From assembly GCA_020080175.1 (NCBI GenBank), contig JAGHQL010000009.1:1-64000 (forward strand): a DNA stretch of 64,000 nt. The letters run 5' to 3'. The position numbers were made by a program, and so were the translations under genes. The stretch is from Glutinoglossum americanum (Eukaryota > Ascomycota > Geoglossomycetes > Geoglossales > Geoglossaceae). Of this stretch, positions 32,602-44,014 are shown piece by piece. Position 1 is the stretch's first letter; each line of letters opens with the position of its first letter. Under the pieces are notes generated by a model. That model did no database searches. It saw nothing but the letters and a program-made list of their open reading frames with translations, and was not told the origin of the DNA.

Positions 32602-35225
32602 TTAGGCTTCGTGAAGCTTTCGGTTAGGCAAGCCCGTCTCGTCAGCCTCCAGGGCTTTGGCGGGCTCTCCCGCAGACTCTTCATCGTATGAATAAGAGTC
32701 TTCATAGGCCAGGGAGATGTCCGTGATATTTTCTCCGACTTCCAGCCAATGAGTGCTGGTGGCGGGGACTGGAGAGAACCTGCATAGTAGGTAGTATGAG
32801 GCTGAAGCGACTATAAATCCGCAAAAGAAGTTAAGGCTAAAGGGTATGCGCGGTCAGCCCTAAATTAATATGTGGCCAAGCCAGAAACTTTAGGTACACG
32901 TAATCGACGTACTTGTAGATGTATTGGGCTCCCACAGGAACCTTGCGACCAATCGCCCCAGCAAAACCCACAACGTTGATCAGGATGCCTGCGATGTATG
33001 CAGCGTATGCCCTCCAGTTGATGCCAAAGTTGTAGAAGTATGGACCGCTCTTTCGTGCGCTATAAAGGTCCTTGATCTGCAAATATCCCTTGCGGACAAA
33101 GTAGTAGTCGCAGATCAGAACTCCAGCAATTGACGACAGGAACACAGAATAAGACGATAGGTATGTTGTGAAGTTATTTGAGGATGATAGTAAGTTCCAT
33201 GGACACATCACTAGCCCAACCAGCGCACAAACATATCCCTTTCAGTGTCTCAAGTAAGCTAGACAGATTCATGGCCGCATGATAGAGGGGTAACATACAC
33301 CACGACGAATGTTTATAAATCGCGGCAACAAAGCCGTCAAGTCGGTCCCTGCGCTGACGGAATTCGCAGCTGGAAGGAGTCAGCGACAAGGACGCGAGAT
33401 GCATTGATATAAGTAGGGCGGGTGACTCGCCAATATTAGTTCCAAGCTGAGCGAGCGCAAATGCGGAGGCAATGAAGAAGACGCCAGCCCTAGTTCCGGA
33501 TCCACCGTCATCAAGAAAGCGAGTCAATAGTTCAAGGGGGTTCCAGATTGGCTCCTTGTAGATGACCGTTGACGACGACGAAACAATGATACCGACGAAG
33601 GAGGTGAAGGCAAACCCACAAGGAATGGTAAAGAGCTGAGACCAAAGTGCATCTCTCGGCTTGATAGCGAAACGAGAAAAATCTGGGTCATTACTGTCGT
33701 TGGCATATTAGTACTCATATTCCGATGCAGCCTTGCTGTTGTTTAAGTGGCGTACACAATAAGCGTTGCAAAATTTGCAATCGAAGACATAATTCCTTTG
33801 ACCATAGTCCATGCAAGCTCGCTCCCGTGGATTTTATTAGGTTGGTGAATAATGGGTCCAATACCGTGAGCTTTGACAATAGCCCAGATCTACTACTGGA
33901 TCAGCGGGGGAGTGTACTCGCAAGTGGCGCCAGGAGAATGCCTACGAAGAACGAAATTCCCGCTGTCGGTACGATGTATGCCTTGACAGTGAAAAGATGC
34001 CTGATCTTGTGGACCGGGAACTTGGTGGCTGTTAGTCGGCTACCCACACCTGTGACAAGACTTGGGGGTGTATGATTCAAGCTTACCCAGATGGCTGGCA
34101 AACTGCAAAGCCAAAAGATGAAAAAGCTGACCCAGTCTCTGGTGTTAGTTCCATTCCCTTTTGGCATGCTGTTGGGCACTGTTTCCCAGCTACTCCAAAT
34201 GCTTCGTATCATGAGATATACGCAGGTACCTAGGGAGGTTGTCAGGCTGGGGTTCTGGTATATAAGTACCGCCTCGGCTTGTCCTTTGGCTCACCTCCAA
34301 TCCACGCCTGTACGCCGTACCAGATGCAGGCCATGCCTATATGTTTGTATTAGTGGTGAGCCTTTGTGGCCTGACTGACAACTGACTTGCGCGGTTAAAG
34401 ACAGGCCATAGCGAGCCCCAGATCCCGAAGGACGACCTTGAGATGACAGGGAACGGGATATGGTAAGTGGCTCCAATTCGACCTGTTATAGAAACAAATG
34501 CTCCTGCAATAAAGTATCCGATCCACACGCTATTGGCAGGGTGCGTCAGTTGATGCCCCAAAATTAAAGGCCCCACGGGATCCAAACCATATCCACGATT
34601 GCCACCAAGACAGCCCATTGATTATCATAGACGACGAGATCATCCATGTGTTCTATAGCTAGTCAGCGCTACCGGCCCCTAATTGAATGCCGGGCACGCC
34701 GTATCATAATGGGTAAAACAAATAAGAGATTCAACTTTAGGGAACAGGTACGCTCAGCTCCCCTAGCACGATCTTCGAGCTAGGATTAGAGCATATGACC
34801 CTAGGTGAGAAATAGGGTGATTGGAAAATCTAGATGTAGGGGATAGACTAGGGATTCGCATGTATGAACGGGAGGGGCTAGGTTAGGCCTATCCAAAGGA
34901 TACTTACAATGTTGAAAGAGTCAGCAATCCAAAAGCCGACGAAATTCCATGGACCCCATTGGCGCCTTTCAGGTTCAACTATTGAAGTAGGTTGTTAGAA
35001 TAGAGCGCCCAGGGGTATCTGAGAGGTTGTTGCCGGGGAAAGAACATGCACAATAGCGTGTGACAAGCAATGGATGCGAGAGTAATTGGGTTGCTTGCGA
35101 TAGGCTACAGAAGACTACGGCATACCGGGTTTTAAGTCTTCGTTTAACAGGAAGAGCTGCGCACTTGTTAAACCGCTTTCGTGGTCGGTTTCGATACTCC
35201 GGAGGAGCCTTGTTGCTGTCCCCAT
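32602..35225 (-). CDS. NCS1-family nucleobase/uracil permease (Fur type)
   Basis: A plasma-membrane symporter of the nucleobase:cation symporter-1 family, which imports uracil, uridine, allantoin or related compounds. The gene starts [18 protein letters not shown] and has about ten short introns. Exons in order encode [186 protein letters not shown] and [17 protein letters not shown]. These are the signature segments of the Fur branch, with about 12 membrane spans. The acidic cytosolic tail ([13 protein letters not shown]) ends at a stop at 32602. No frame break was found, but I checked exon joins only in part. Substrate within the Fur branch is not settled by motifs. Confidence 0.88.
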
Positions 35226-36486
35226 GGTTTAATTGAATCCTTTGAAGCAGGATACTGCACGGAGAGATTGTGGGGTTGATATGTCAGAGTTTAGCAATGA
35301 CGTTGATCCCGTGCACAGATTCGCCTTCTGTCGATCCTGACGTGGTAATTGAAGAACTGTTGTCACACCGGGCGGGACATGCTGAGAACGAAGGATACCT
35401 ATATACTATATTGTCGAATTAGCTGGCGGACCAAAAAGGGTTTTTTTTTTTTCGAGAATGAGCGCCGCATCTTGAAAATCCCCACGCGCCTCTGGAATCG
35501 TTATCGTCGAACCGGGATATTTACCCCGTTGAGATCGAGACATCGTGGTTGGTAGTTCTGGGAAGCTTGTTATCTATGTGGCTGATCTCTATCTATTATC
35601 TATCGGTCCGATTGCTCGATGTAAACGAGTAAGGGCTTTCGGCCGGTTGGGGTGGTTGCACAGGTACTTAGGATTCTTGTCACACTTTGCTACGAGCGAG
35701 AGTATGTGATACTCTGCGGCTCGCAATAGAAGTTAGAGTTGGCCATGTGGGGTTCAATCTCAATGCAGCACAGATAACCGAAGAGCAATGCAATTGGGCG
35801 CGTGCCATTCCAGATGAGGAAACGGGATCCAGATATGCCCCATACCCACAATCAATTGCTCTGATAAACCGTTCTGGCGCTAGAAACTGGTGTTGGGAGT
35901 TGATTGGGATGAGGGAGGGACTCCTGTGCACTCGGCGCTAGGGGTTTGACGTCAATCCGAATTGCTGAAGACCTCAAACACGGGGTCTAAATGTGCTATT
36001 CAATTGATGTACAGCCGCATAAGACGCCAACGCATCTCGCTCCTTGATCTATTAAAGCGTACCGTGCACGATCTTCGGGAACGACTTTTTGAGGACTCGG
36101 CCTTCGGGTACCCGGGCTTCCCAATAGACCTCTCCCCGGACAGTACCGCTCGAGGATAGGTTTACAATAAATACATACTACACGACGCAATAAGTGGGTG
36201 GACCATAAACCGTTAAACCCTCCGCCCAGAGCCCAAGTGAGAAAGTAAGTAGGTAGAGCTAGATAGGAACTGGAATCGATATGGGTTCGATGGCGAGAGG
36301 GGTTGATTAGGTACACTAACTACAAATACTGCAATGAGCGCAAATGCATCTCGCATTAATCGCTTTCTATGTCATCGGTTGGCAAATTTGAAAATGCCGG
36401 AGGGCTCCTTTTCGGAATTCGGTTAAACGTTGGTAGTTTGTTTGCCCTTCCTTGGCAACTTGCATCCGGAGAGTCTGGGGAGCTGG
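35226..36486. other. Upstream region of the permease gene, no gene seen
   Basis: About 1.26 kb between the permease start and the 3' end of the next minus-strand gene. A poly-T tract lies at about 35440-35451. Small open frames on both strands (for example 35687-35941) overlap each other and show no family features. Confidence 0.45.
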
Positions 36487-38526
36487 CTATCTACAATGAG
36501 TGGCGGTAAACGAGTGATCTGTAAACTCTGTCCGTGGGCGCGACAAAGGCCCCTGGGTCTGCTGAGAATAATAAGAGTCGATCGCTGGGTTTTGATGGGG
36601 GGCATTAGATAGAGCACTTTCCAGGTCGTCTGCCATGCCCTGATTGGAGAGAGGAAAGAGATGGGATCGGTTTAGCTCGAGAAACTGGTCCATAAACTCA
36701 TCCTCGCCTTCGTCCCCCCAGATGTATTTTTGCCACGCGTGATCACCAGAAGGGGCCTCAACGTGTTTTTTACATTCCGAGTTCAAGGCTGGAAGGCACT
36801 TGACGGAAGGGGTCTCGCAGCGTTCACTTTCTCCTTGGGAACGTATGCCTGGTGGAAGTTCAACTAACGCTCTAGAGGGGTGAGGAGGGTGTGTGCTATG
36901 GTGTGGTGAATCTAGTGCCATTGAAGAAATTTGGACGGCGTCGTGCGTGGAGGAGTTCAAGTGTGCCTGAACATCACTGGCGAATTCCTGGGCGTTTGGG
37001 TGTTGATTGCTAGTGCGTGGAGTTTCAGTCTGTTCGACCACCTCTGATTCGTTTCCAATGAAGCAGGAGAGCCACGATCTCCAGAACAGCTCATCTGGCG
37101 TTGTTGAAATGCCTGGGCTATAACTGCCCTCAGTTCTGGTCGTGTTTGAGTTGGATATTTCCGCTCGTGGGCTATGCGTTGTAGTGCTTACTCTAGCGTG
37201 GGGATCGGTAGGAAAGGCGGTAAGAGTCCGGCCCTCGGGCTCCTTTTCAGAGCCTGAGCTCACGTAAGTAAGAGAATTTCTATTTTGTCGCCTGCAGGTG
37301 ATTTTGAAAGGAATTCCCTCCTCTTCTACATACATAGCATCATGCGCTAAATATTGCGGATATGTGCGGTGGTTTGTGGTATGAGCGATAGGCCTTAGGC
37401 TATATAGGTGGGTGTCTAATGATGGGGAAGCATCGTATTTGCTCGGCCTGAGGTCTTTACGCCCTACGCTACCCCCACGTTTGGAGGATATTGAAGAACT
37501 CAGCTGGGTACCAAGCGCGGTTTCATCCTCGGAGCCTTGTGTAAATTGCAAACTCCTGCGAGAGCTCCTTGGTGCGACTATCCACGAAGCGCTGTCGAGC
37601 GTTGAAGACTTAGCTATACTTCTGGCTGTGAAATATTTAGTCGTAAGAGTAGAATTTACTTTAACCCTGGGAGGATCGAGTGGAGGTTCTGGAGGCAAGA
37701 GCGTGGACTCGTTAGGTCCTTCTAAACAAGACCATCGCATGGCCTCACTCCCTGAGCCCGCACCAAGGTAACCTCCTATACCCCCAGAAGCCCAAGGATA
37801 TCCAATTTGGACTGCCGGTACTTGCTCGCCAGCCGCGCAGTCGTGAAGATCCCCACAACCCACATAGCCTCGCTCAACTCTCGAAAGACCTGCCTGTTCG
37901 GCTGTGGGCGACGTACGATGGCGGTGGCAATCACCTGTTGACTTACGGCGTCTGCCTATCGTTCGCCCATTCACCGCTGGGGGATACCTGATCTTCAGGG
38001 GCCGGGTTATTGTAGTGCCGACCCAGTCATCCCGTTTCATGAGATTTTGTTTCCTATTTGCGAGTAGCGGAGAGTTCTTACGATTGGTTGTTCTTAAGAG
38101 GCGATGCCTGCTTGCGATATCGTTTCCCTGGGAAAGCTCGACGTCGAATCTAGCAACTGCAGGAGAGTCGAATCGAGCTAAGCCTTGGTCGCATGTAGCT
38201 GTATCGCCTCCAACCCCGGTTAACGAATTGGCTCGATCGCGTTGTTGCCGCTCCTGTGGTGTGCGATGTGGCAACAAGAGCCTGGAAATGTCATTCAGGG
38301 CTCTCTCTTCTCCAGCTTGCTCTTCTCTTGACTCTCCCCTCTGGTGGTGGGCAGGTCTGTTCCATCCTCTCCCCGACAGAGCCTCTGCAAGAGAAGATGG
38401 TACATGTAGCTGGCTCTTTGAGTGCAGACTCGTTCTGATTTTGGCGAAATGCTGCCTCTGCACATTAGCAACGGAGTGTGCATTATGGTGAGAATGCCTC
38501 GAGCGTCGACCGCCGGTCCAATTCAT
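36487..38526 (-). CDS. Unrecognised 679-aa protein, Ser-rich, largely disordered
   Basis: A single open exon with ATG at 38526. I do not recognise the family. The protein is rich in Ser, Arg, Thr and Pro, with Arg/His-rich N-terminal stretches and low predicted order. Two segments look more conserved-like: KRDDWVGTTITRPLKIRYPP at about residue 160-180, and an acidic C-terminal stretch WQKYIWGDEGEDEFMDQF at about 605-625. The length of the open frame with no intron is the main evidence. The reverse strand also has open frames of 119 and 195 codons here, so coding on this strand is likely rather than proven. No signal peptide or membrane segment is seen. Confidence 0.65.
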   Translation of the reverse strand: MNWTGGRRSRHSHHNAHSVANVQRQHFAKIRTSLHSKSQLHVPSSLAEALSGRGWNRPAHHQRGESREEQAGEERALNDISRLLLPHRTPQERQQRDRANSLTGVGGDTATCDQGLARFDSPAVARFDVELSQGNDIASRHRLLRTTNRKNSPLLANRKQNLMKRDDWVGTTITRPLKIRYPPAVNGRTIGRRRKSTGDCHRHRTSPTAEQAGLSRVERGYVGCGDLHDCAAGEQVPAVQIGYPWASGGIGGYLGAGSGSEAMRWSCLEGPNESTLLPPEPPLDPPRVKVNSTLTTKYFTARSIAKSSTLDSASWIVAPRSSRRSLQFTQGSEDETALGTQLSSSISSKRGGSVGRKDLRPSKYDASPSLDTHLYSLRPIAHTTNHRTYPQYLAHDAMYVEEEGIPFKITCRRQNRNSLTYVSSGSEKEPEGRTLTAFPTDPHARVSTTTHSPRAEISNSNTTRTEGSYSPGISTTPDELFWRSWLSCFIGNESEVVEQTETPRTSNQHPNAQEFASDVQAHLNSSTHDAVQISSMALDSPHHSTHPPHPSRALVELPPGIRSQGESERCETPSVKCLPALNSECKKHVEAPSGDHAWQKYIWGDEGEDEFMDQFLELNRSHLFPLSNQGMADDLESALSNAPHQNPAIDSYYSQQTQGPLSRPRTEFTDHSFTATHCR

Positions 38527-38969
38527 TTTGGAGGGGTTGCGCGCAAAAGGGAAAGAATATCCTTAGCTGACTAGGAAACGAGTTGGTAATTGGAGACATG
38601 GCTGAGATTCAACCGTCAACCATTGGTCTTGTCCCTTTGGGAGAAGGTTCGATGCGAGCATGGAGGATGGTGGCTGGGCTTGGACTCGATTTTCATGCGA
38701 GAACTTGCAGGGAAGGTAAGGTCTCGGCATCGCCGCGATGCGCGAAAAGAGTGCGGGGAAAACAATATACTTTCCAATCACAGATCTCTGCTTAAGAATA
38801 CGCGTCACGGAGGCATGTGCTCTGCCTTACTTGATAGCTAGGCTTTACATGTGTAATATAGACCGACCGATTCAGTGTCTTGCAGTACGCGCTGTAGAAG
38901 ATCCATGGCCAAACGCATTCGAAGAAGTCGATGTACGGATGCAGAAGTGCACGTACAAGAAGCCAAGGG

Positions 38970-39350
38970 TCATCCTGGGTCCATTCGATATCTCTTGGAG
39001 GACCGGTTTTTATCTTGGCATTGATCGCCTGCGGAGTTTTTGTTGGCCAGGGGTGCCCCGGCAAGAACAATCTGGACAGAAGTCTTACCTTGTACCAGAG
39101 GACGTTGAAGTGCCCTGGTGTGACCGCCCAGCAACGAGTGACATATATTCTCCGGCTGCCCATCGCACTTGCAAGCAGAGACGTGGTGTGTCCCTTGGAG
39201 CATGTTCGAGGGCTTGTCTTGTGCTATAGAGTCTGATGCAAGTTTATCGAGTACTTGGAATACAGGTTCCCAGGCACAAGACGGCGCGAACCACACTCCC
39301 GGTTTCAGAATCGATGAAGTCACCCACAAGAGAAGAACAAAGAACGCCAT
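38970..39350 (-). CDS. Candidate small secreted protein
   Basis: The frame begins MAFFVLLLWVTSSILKPGVW, a plausible signal peptide, followed by a short region with a few Cys residues (CKCDGQPENIC). A good donor (GTAAGACTT) occurs after PLVQ near 39088, and an alternative frame downstream of the CKC segment (RRIYVTRCWAVTPGHF) looks more protein-like. The gene may therefore be spliced differently or carry a one-base shift at a G-run. Overlapping frames on the plus strand show no such features. Secretion is inferred. No family is assigned. Confidence 0.33.
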   Translation of the reverse strand: MAFFVLLLWVTSSILKPGVWFAPSCAWEPVFQVLDKLASDSIAQDKPSNMLQGTHHVSACKCDGQPENICHSLLGGHTRALQRPLVQGKTSVQIVLAGAPLANKNSAGDQCQDKNRSSKRYRMDPG

Positions 39351-40177
39351 GCTCGTGTTCTATTCGTTCAGGCGAAACTTACCGACTGGGCGCTATCCGC
39401 GCTACGAGCAACTCTGCTAGTCCAGCGAGATACAGAAAGCTTAAAGTCCCCCTTATCGCCCTTCAACATCGATCAATGTGCCCCCAAAGAATCATGCAGT
39501 GGGTGATGGATGATGGCTGGCGTACGCGTGCCCCGTAGAGTGAAATGAAGATTGCTCCGCCGTCATATGTGGTGCGGGTGCGTAATGAGGCATGAGCACC
39601 AGCATCCGAGCCTTGTGTTTGGTGGGATTTGGTCTGCGTCATCATCCCGGCAGGCGGTCCTATAGAAAAAATTCCAACGTGTGCCTTTCGCAGCCAAGGG
39701 GCGGTGTGTCGTTTCACTATATTTGATGTACCCCACGCTCCTCGCCCCTCAGCCTGCCTTCAGCCCTGCCTCCTCGAAGAGTATCGCCAACGTAACACCA
39801 TAAATCCCTACAGATACGGTATTTCGTGTACACACCGCTGTAGAAACCCCTTCGCCGCACGCCTGCCATCTATCTGCATCTTCATCGTGGGGCTACCTCC
39901 CCGTTGGTCTCTGTTCTATACCCCGACTCTCCCACTTGTGGCCGCGTGCATCGGCGCCAGAGAACCAAAGTTGCTGGGTGCATATTGAAGCCCAGCTGAC
40001 GCTGCTGCTGCGGATCTATGCAATGCTCGCCAACTAGCTAAGGTTGACAATGGCGAAGAGAGACACGATAACGGCAACGAGGCTAGATCGTACTTCCTGA
40101 CACCCTCGTGCGAACCATCGGAAAAGCTTCCTCTCGGCTTGACTCGAGCCCGTAGTGGAACACTATCCGTTCTCAGT
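39351..40177 (+). promoter_or_regulatory. Upstream region and 5' leader of the phospholipase C gene
   Basis: No supported gene. Pyrimidine-rich stretches at about 39740-39930 (for example CTACCTCCCCGTTGG) are typical of fungal 5' regions. The open frame of the next gene extends 13 codons upstream of its first ATG, so the leader is unlikely to contain a late intron. Confidence 0.4.
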
Positions 40178-43100
40178 ATGACATCTTTTACCCCTTCTGT
40201 ATCCCTTCCTCCCAGATTAAATGGACCATTTCAGACCTCGCTTGTTCAAACGAATCAGCAAGTTGGTATTATGCCGATCCCGTTGCATATAACGGCCCCT
40301 CCTGCTACAGTTGCGCGTACAGTGAATGCACAAGGCCAGCCCTCGGATTCACCAAATTCCTTCTCCCCACGAAACGAAAGAGTCAGTAGCTTGTCTCCGG
40401 AAGAACCTCGAGGCCAAAGCAATACTCTACAAGTTGGAAGCCTGCAACTTCCAGAAGCAGCAATGGCGATTCGACCAGGCCAGAACGCCATGGGCGAGGC
40501 CGTTGCCATTAGCAAAGGTCCTGGGTTGATACGACGGCTTTCCCGAGGCGCAGCGAACAAACTCACTCGGCGTCGTACATCTTCCGCTCACGTCGAATGC
40601 GACGGTAGCTCAGGGCCAGTCATCATGCGGTCTCGTAGCGAAAGCAATGGCACTTTAGAGAAAGGAAGGGACTTCCTCGACCTCGGCCATCACGAAAATG
40701 ACGACGAAGAGGCAATTGAAGAGCCTAGCGACTCTAGCATAGATGGCCCATACGACGACTCGAGAAATCCTCACAGTGCGTCTGGCGGTAGACTGAGTGG
40801 CGAGGTGGTCGGACCTGCTATCCCGGCCATTCTACGTGAAGGATCCTCTCTCACCAAGATCTCCAGGAAAAAGAAGGTCAAACGGACATTCACGCTAGAT
40901 GCCGATACGGCGATTGTATCTTGGGATCCAGCCAAACCTTCCAAGAGATTTTGTGTAGATGATGTCAAGGAGATCCGTGTAGGATCGGACGCCAGAAATT
41001 ACAGAGAGGAGTTTGGAATACCCGCAGACTCAGAGAGCAGGTGGTTCACAATTATTTATGCTGAGTACGAACGGAAAGGGAGGCTAAAAGCTATGCATCT
41101 CATTGCCCCTGATAAGACTATATTTTCTCTCTGGACCATAACTCTCGAAAAATTATCCAAGTACCGGATAGATATGATGTCGAGTCTTGCTCAACAAGGG
41201 GAGAAATCGCTGCGTGCCCATTGGCGGCGGGAGATGGCGAAACAAGCCGCGAGTGGGTCTCGGATAGAGGGAGAAGAACAAATGTCGTTCGAGAGAGTGG
41301 AGAAACTCTGTCGGAATCTGCACATCAACTGCTCCAAGGCCTATCTCCGCGCTCAATTCGAAAGAGCAGACGCTGATGGGACAAAATCTCTTACTTTCCC
41401 GCAGTTCAAGGAGTTTATTCGGCTGCTAAAAGATAGGAAGGACATCAAAGATGCCTTCAAGGCCGCTGCGTCAGACCCTGAGGCAGGCTTGGAAGAGAAG
41501 GAATTTATGGATTTTCTTCGTGGTGTGCAAAGGGTTGATCTTGAAGCCGGGAGATCGCACTGGCTGCACGTCTACGCGAAGTTCGTTCGGAGATCAAAGC
41601 CGAGAGGGGAGATTCATGGGGAGGCTCCGGCGGGTAGACCGTCGCTGATGAGCTTTGAAGCCTTCTCGGAATTCCTGTCGTCTCCATACAACCCAGTTCT
41701 CCTAACAAGTCCTCGGGAGATCGAGCTTGACCGACCGCTTAATGAATATTTCATTTCCAGCTCCCACAATACATACTTGATGGGTAGACAAGTCGCGGGC
41801 GAGTCAAGCATTGAGGGATATATTAGGGTACTCCAACGTGGTTGCCGATGTGTTGAAGTTGACTGCTGGGACGGGGCAGATGGGAGACCTGTAGTCAATC
41901 ATGGCAGAACCCTCACCAGTAAAGTTCTCTTCTCAGATGTCATCGGAGCTATTGGGAAGTACGCCTTTATGTCCTCGCCGTATCCCCTTATTGTTTCGCT
42001 CGAGGTTCACTGTGGCCCAGAACAGCAAGTTGCAATGGCGGATATCCTCAAAAGCACGCTTGGCGATCGTCTGGTTACAGAGCCATACATGACCAATTCG
42101 TTAATCTTACCATCACCGCAAGAGCTGAGGCATCGCATACTGATCAAGGTAAAAGCGAGCGAAGAAAGTGACGAAAACATGCTGTTCAACGATGTTTCAG
42201 TGGGAAAGGACCACATCGGTTCACCGAACCCCCGACCCGTCATACAAGATAATTCCTCGATACCTATTACTACGCCCGGGAGCCCACCACCCCAGGCCTT
42301 TATCCCCAAGCGATCGCTTAGCACTAAGAGTAACGGTGCGATCAACGGCCATTTGACTGGGACAAGCAGCAGTAGCACGACGGACGAGAGCGATTCGAAA
42401 GAAGGCTCAGACTTGCGCAGGAAGAGAAAACACAGCAACATTGTAAAGCCGCTAGGAGACTTGGGAGTTTACGTTCGAGGCCAGAAATATAGCAATTTCG
42501 CCTTACCTGAGAGCAAATCTTATAATCACGTCTTCTCATTCTCAGAGCGGACATTCGAGAACCTTTGCAAAGACTCGGATCTAAAGTTGCAACTCGAAAA
42601 GCACAATATGCGCTATCTTATGCGCCTCTACCCATCCGCTTACCGCATCAACTCGTCGAATTTTGACCCTAACAAGTTTTGGCGTCGCGGTGTCCAGATG
42701 GCGGCATTGAACTGGCAAACCTACGATCTCGGCGCACAAATGAATGATGCGATGTTCGCGTCTGGCGTTGATCGAACTGGTTATGTATTGAAGCCGATTC
42801 AGTTGCGACAGTCCAGCCACTCTTTCGACCCTCCAGCAGCTGCTGCGGCCGTTCAGTCGAAGAAAGAGAAGAAACTTGTCAAGTTCCAGGTTGACATGAT
42901 CTCAGCACAGCAACTCCCTCGCCCTAAGAATCTCGGGCAGGATCAGGGGATTGATCCCTATATTGAAATTGAGGTTTTTAGCGCCGATGACAAAGCTAAG
43001 GGGGTTGCATCGGGAGAGGGCGGCCTAGATGCGTCTGCACGGAATGGTATGTCTGGCATTGGGTCCCCCCACCGCCGGCGCACGAAGATCATACAAGACA

Positions 43101-43486
43101 ATGGCTTCAATCCTATCTTCAACGAGACTTTTACAATGTCATTAGAGACAAAATTTCCAAGCATGGTCTTTGTGAGATGGACAGTCTGGAACTCGGTGGA
43201 TGGCCGCTCCTACGGAGACAGGAACGGAGCTTTAGCTACCTTTACGGCAAAACTGAGCGGCTTGCAACAGGGATATCGCCATCTCCCTTTGTACGACAGC
43301 AATGGCGATCAATTCCTATTCTCGACCCTCTTTTGCAAGGTCAGGAAGGAGGAAGTTATCCCCATCGAAAAGATAGATGCCAGATCGGGCAAAGTTGAGA
43401 CACTCATGCAGCTGGGCAGATCGGTGTTCCGCACAATATCCACGGAGAAAAGAATTGTTGAAGATCGCACTTCAAATACGTGGTGA
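40178..43486 (+). CDS. plc1: Phosphoinositide-specific phospholipase C
   Basis: Hydrolyses PIP2 to IP3 and diacylglycerol at the membrane, feeding calcium signalling. Intronless, 1102 aa. After a Ser-rich N-terminus comes a PH-type domain (about 225-340), then an EF-hand loop (DADGTKSLTFPQF, near 398). The X box starts at LNEYFISSSHNTYL, with its catalytic His near 530, VEVDCWDG and the second catalytic His in VNHGRTLTS near 574. A Ser/acidic linker (about 680-755) separates it from the Y box (YVRGQKYSNFALPES, about 759-880). A C2 domain (FQVDMISAQQLPRP to about 1050) closes the core. Both catalytic His residues are present. HGR in place of the animal HGH is, to my knowledge, usual in fungi. 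The start chosen is the first ATG (MTSFTPSV). Upstream codons are open but lack an ATG. Confidence 0.95.
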   Translation: MTSFTPSVSLPPRLNGPFQTSLVQTNQQVGIMPIPLHITAPPATVARTVNAQGQPSDSPNSFSPRNERVSSLSPEEPRGQSNTLQVGSLQLPEAAMAIRPGQNAMGEAVAISKGPGLIRRLSRGAANKLTRRRTSSAHVECDGSSGPVIMRSRSESNGTLEKGRDFLDLGHHENDDEEAIEEPSDSSIDGPYDDSRNPHSASGGRLSGEVVGPAIPAILREGSSLTKISRKKKVKRTFTLDADTAIVSWDPAKPSKRFCVDDVKEIRVGSDARNYREEFGIPADSESRWFTIIYAEYERKGRLKAMHLIAPDKTIFSLWTITLEKLSKYRIDMMSSLAQQGEKSLRAHWRREMAKQAASGSRIEGEEQMSFERVEKLCRNLHINCSKAYLRAQFERADADGTKSLTFPQFKEFIRLLKDRKDIKDAFKAAASDPEAGLEEKEFMDFLRGVQRVDLEAGRSHWLHVYAKFVRRSKPRGEIHGEAPAGRPSLMSFEAFSEFLSSPYNPVLLTSPREIELDRPLNEYFISSSHNTYLMGRQVAGESSIEGYIRVLQRGCRCVEVDCWDGADGRPVVNHGRTLTSKVLFSDVIGAIGKYAFMSSPYPLIVSLEVHCGPEQQVAMADILKSTLGDRLVTEPYMTNSLILPSPQELRHRILIKVKASEESDENMLFNDVSVGKDHIGSPNPRPVIQDNSSIPITTPGSPPPQAFIPKRSLSTKSNGAINGHLTGTSSSSTTDESDSKEGSDLRRKRKHSNIVKPLGDLGVYVRGQKYSNFALPESKSYNHVFSFSERTFENLCKDSDLKLQLEKHNMRYLMRLYPSAYRINSSNFDPNKFWRRGVQMAALNWQTYDLGAQMNDAMFASGVDRTGYVLKPIQLRQSSHSFDPPAAAAAVQSKKEKKLVKFQVDMISAQQLPRPKNLGQDQGIDPYIEIEVFSADDKAKGVASGEGGLDASARNGMSGIGSPHRRRTKIIQDNGFNPIFNETFTMSLETKFPSMVFVRWTVWNSVDGRSYGDRNGALATFTAKLSGLQQGYRHLPLYDSNGDQFLFSTLFCKVRKEEVIPIEKIDARSGKVETLMQLGRSVFRTISTEKRIVEDRTSNTW

Positions 43487-44014
43487 TCTGGGCATCCTTA
43501 AGGGTAGGGGCGGGAAGGTTTGGATGTGGAGCCGAGTTCATTGGTGGTTTCCTTCCGCCGTGATGAGGCGCTGCGGGTCTCGCTCTACGCATCAGTGTGG
43601 TGATGGTCTTTAATGGAAAATTTAGACGGTATATCCGGAGTATTCGCGGGGCCCTTTTTACGAATGCAAAATCTTGATGGCCAGCATTTGTATTGTAGTT
43701 TCGCTCATCCTCCCAACTGTCTAAGTGGTTAAGCCTACTAGGCAATGGCTCAATTCTTTAGCAGAAGAAAAGTAATATTGCTGAAAGTTGTATGCTATAC
43801 CTCCCTATAATCGCACCTCTCCCGGGGAAGTTAGTGGGGTTGATAGTCTACGACGCATATACTCTTAAGTAAAAAGATGGCTTGGTAATGTCTGAGCTGT
43901 CAATCCACAATCCCCCCAACAGAGGATAGACTCGATTTATCTTTATTAGGTTTGACATCGGTGACCCCAGGGCCTTTAATAATGTACTATGAAAATCAAG
44001 CAATCGTATGAAAC
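43487..44014. other. Convergent 3' region between PLC and IMP4 genes
   Basis: The two genes converge here, so the stretch holds both 3' ends. Small frames on both strands overlap each other and lack family features. Confidence 0.45.

Noticed and set aside
40139-40177. Start of phospholipase C at a TTG codon
   Set aside because: The first ATG in frame is at 40178 and gives a full-length protein.
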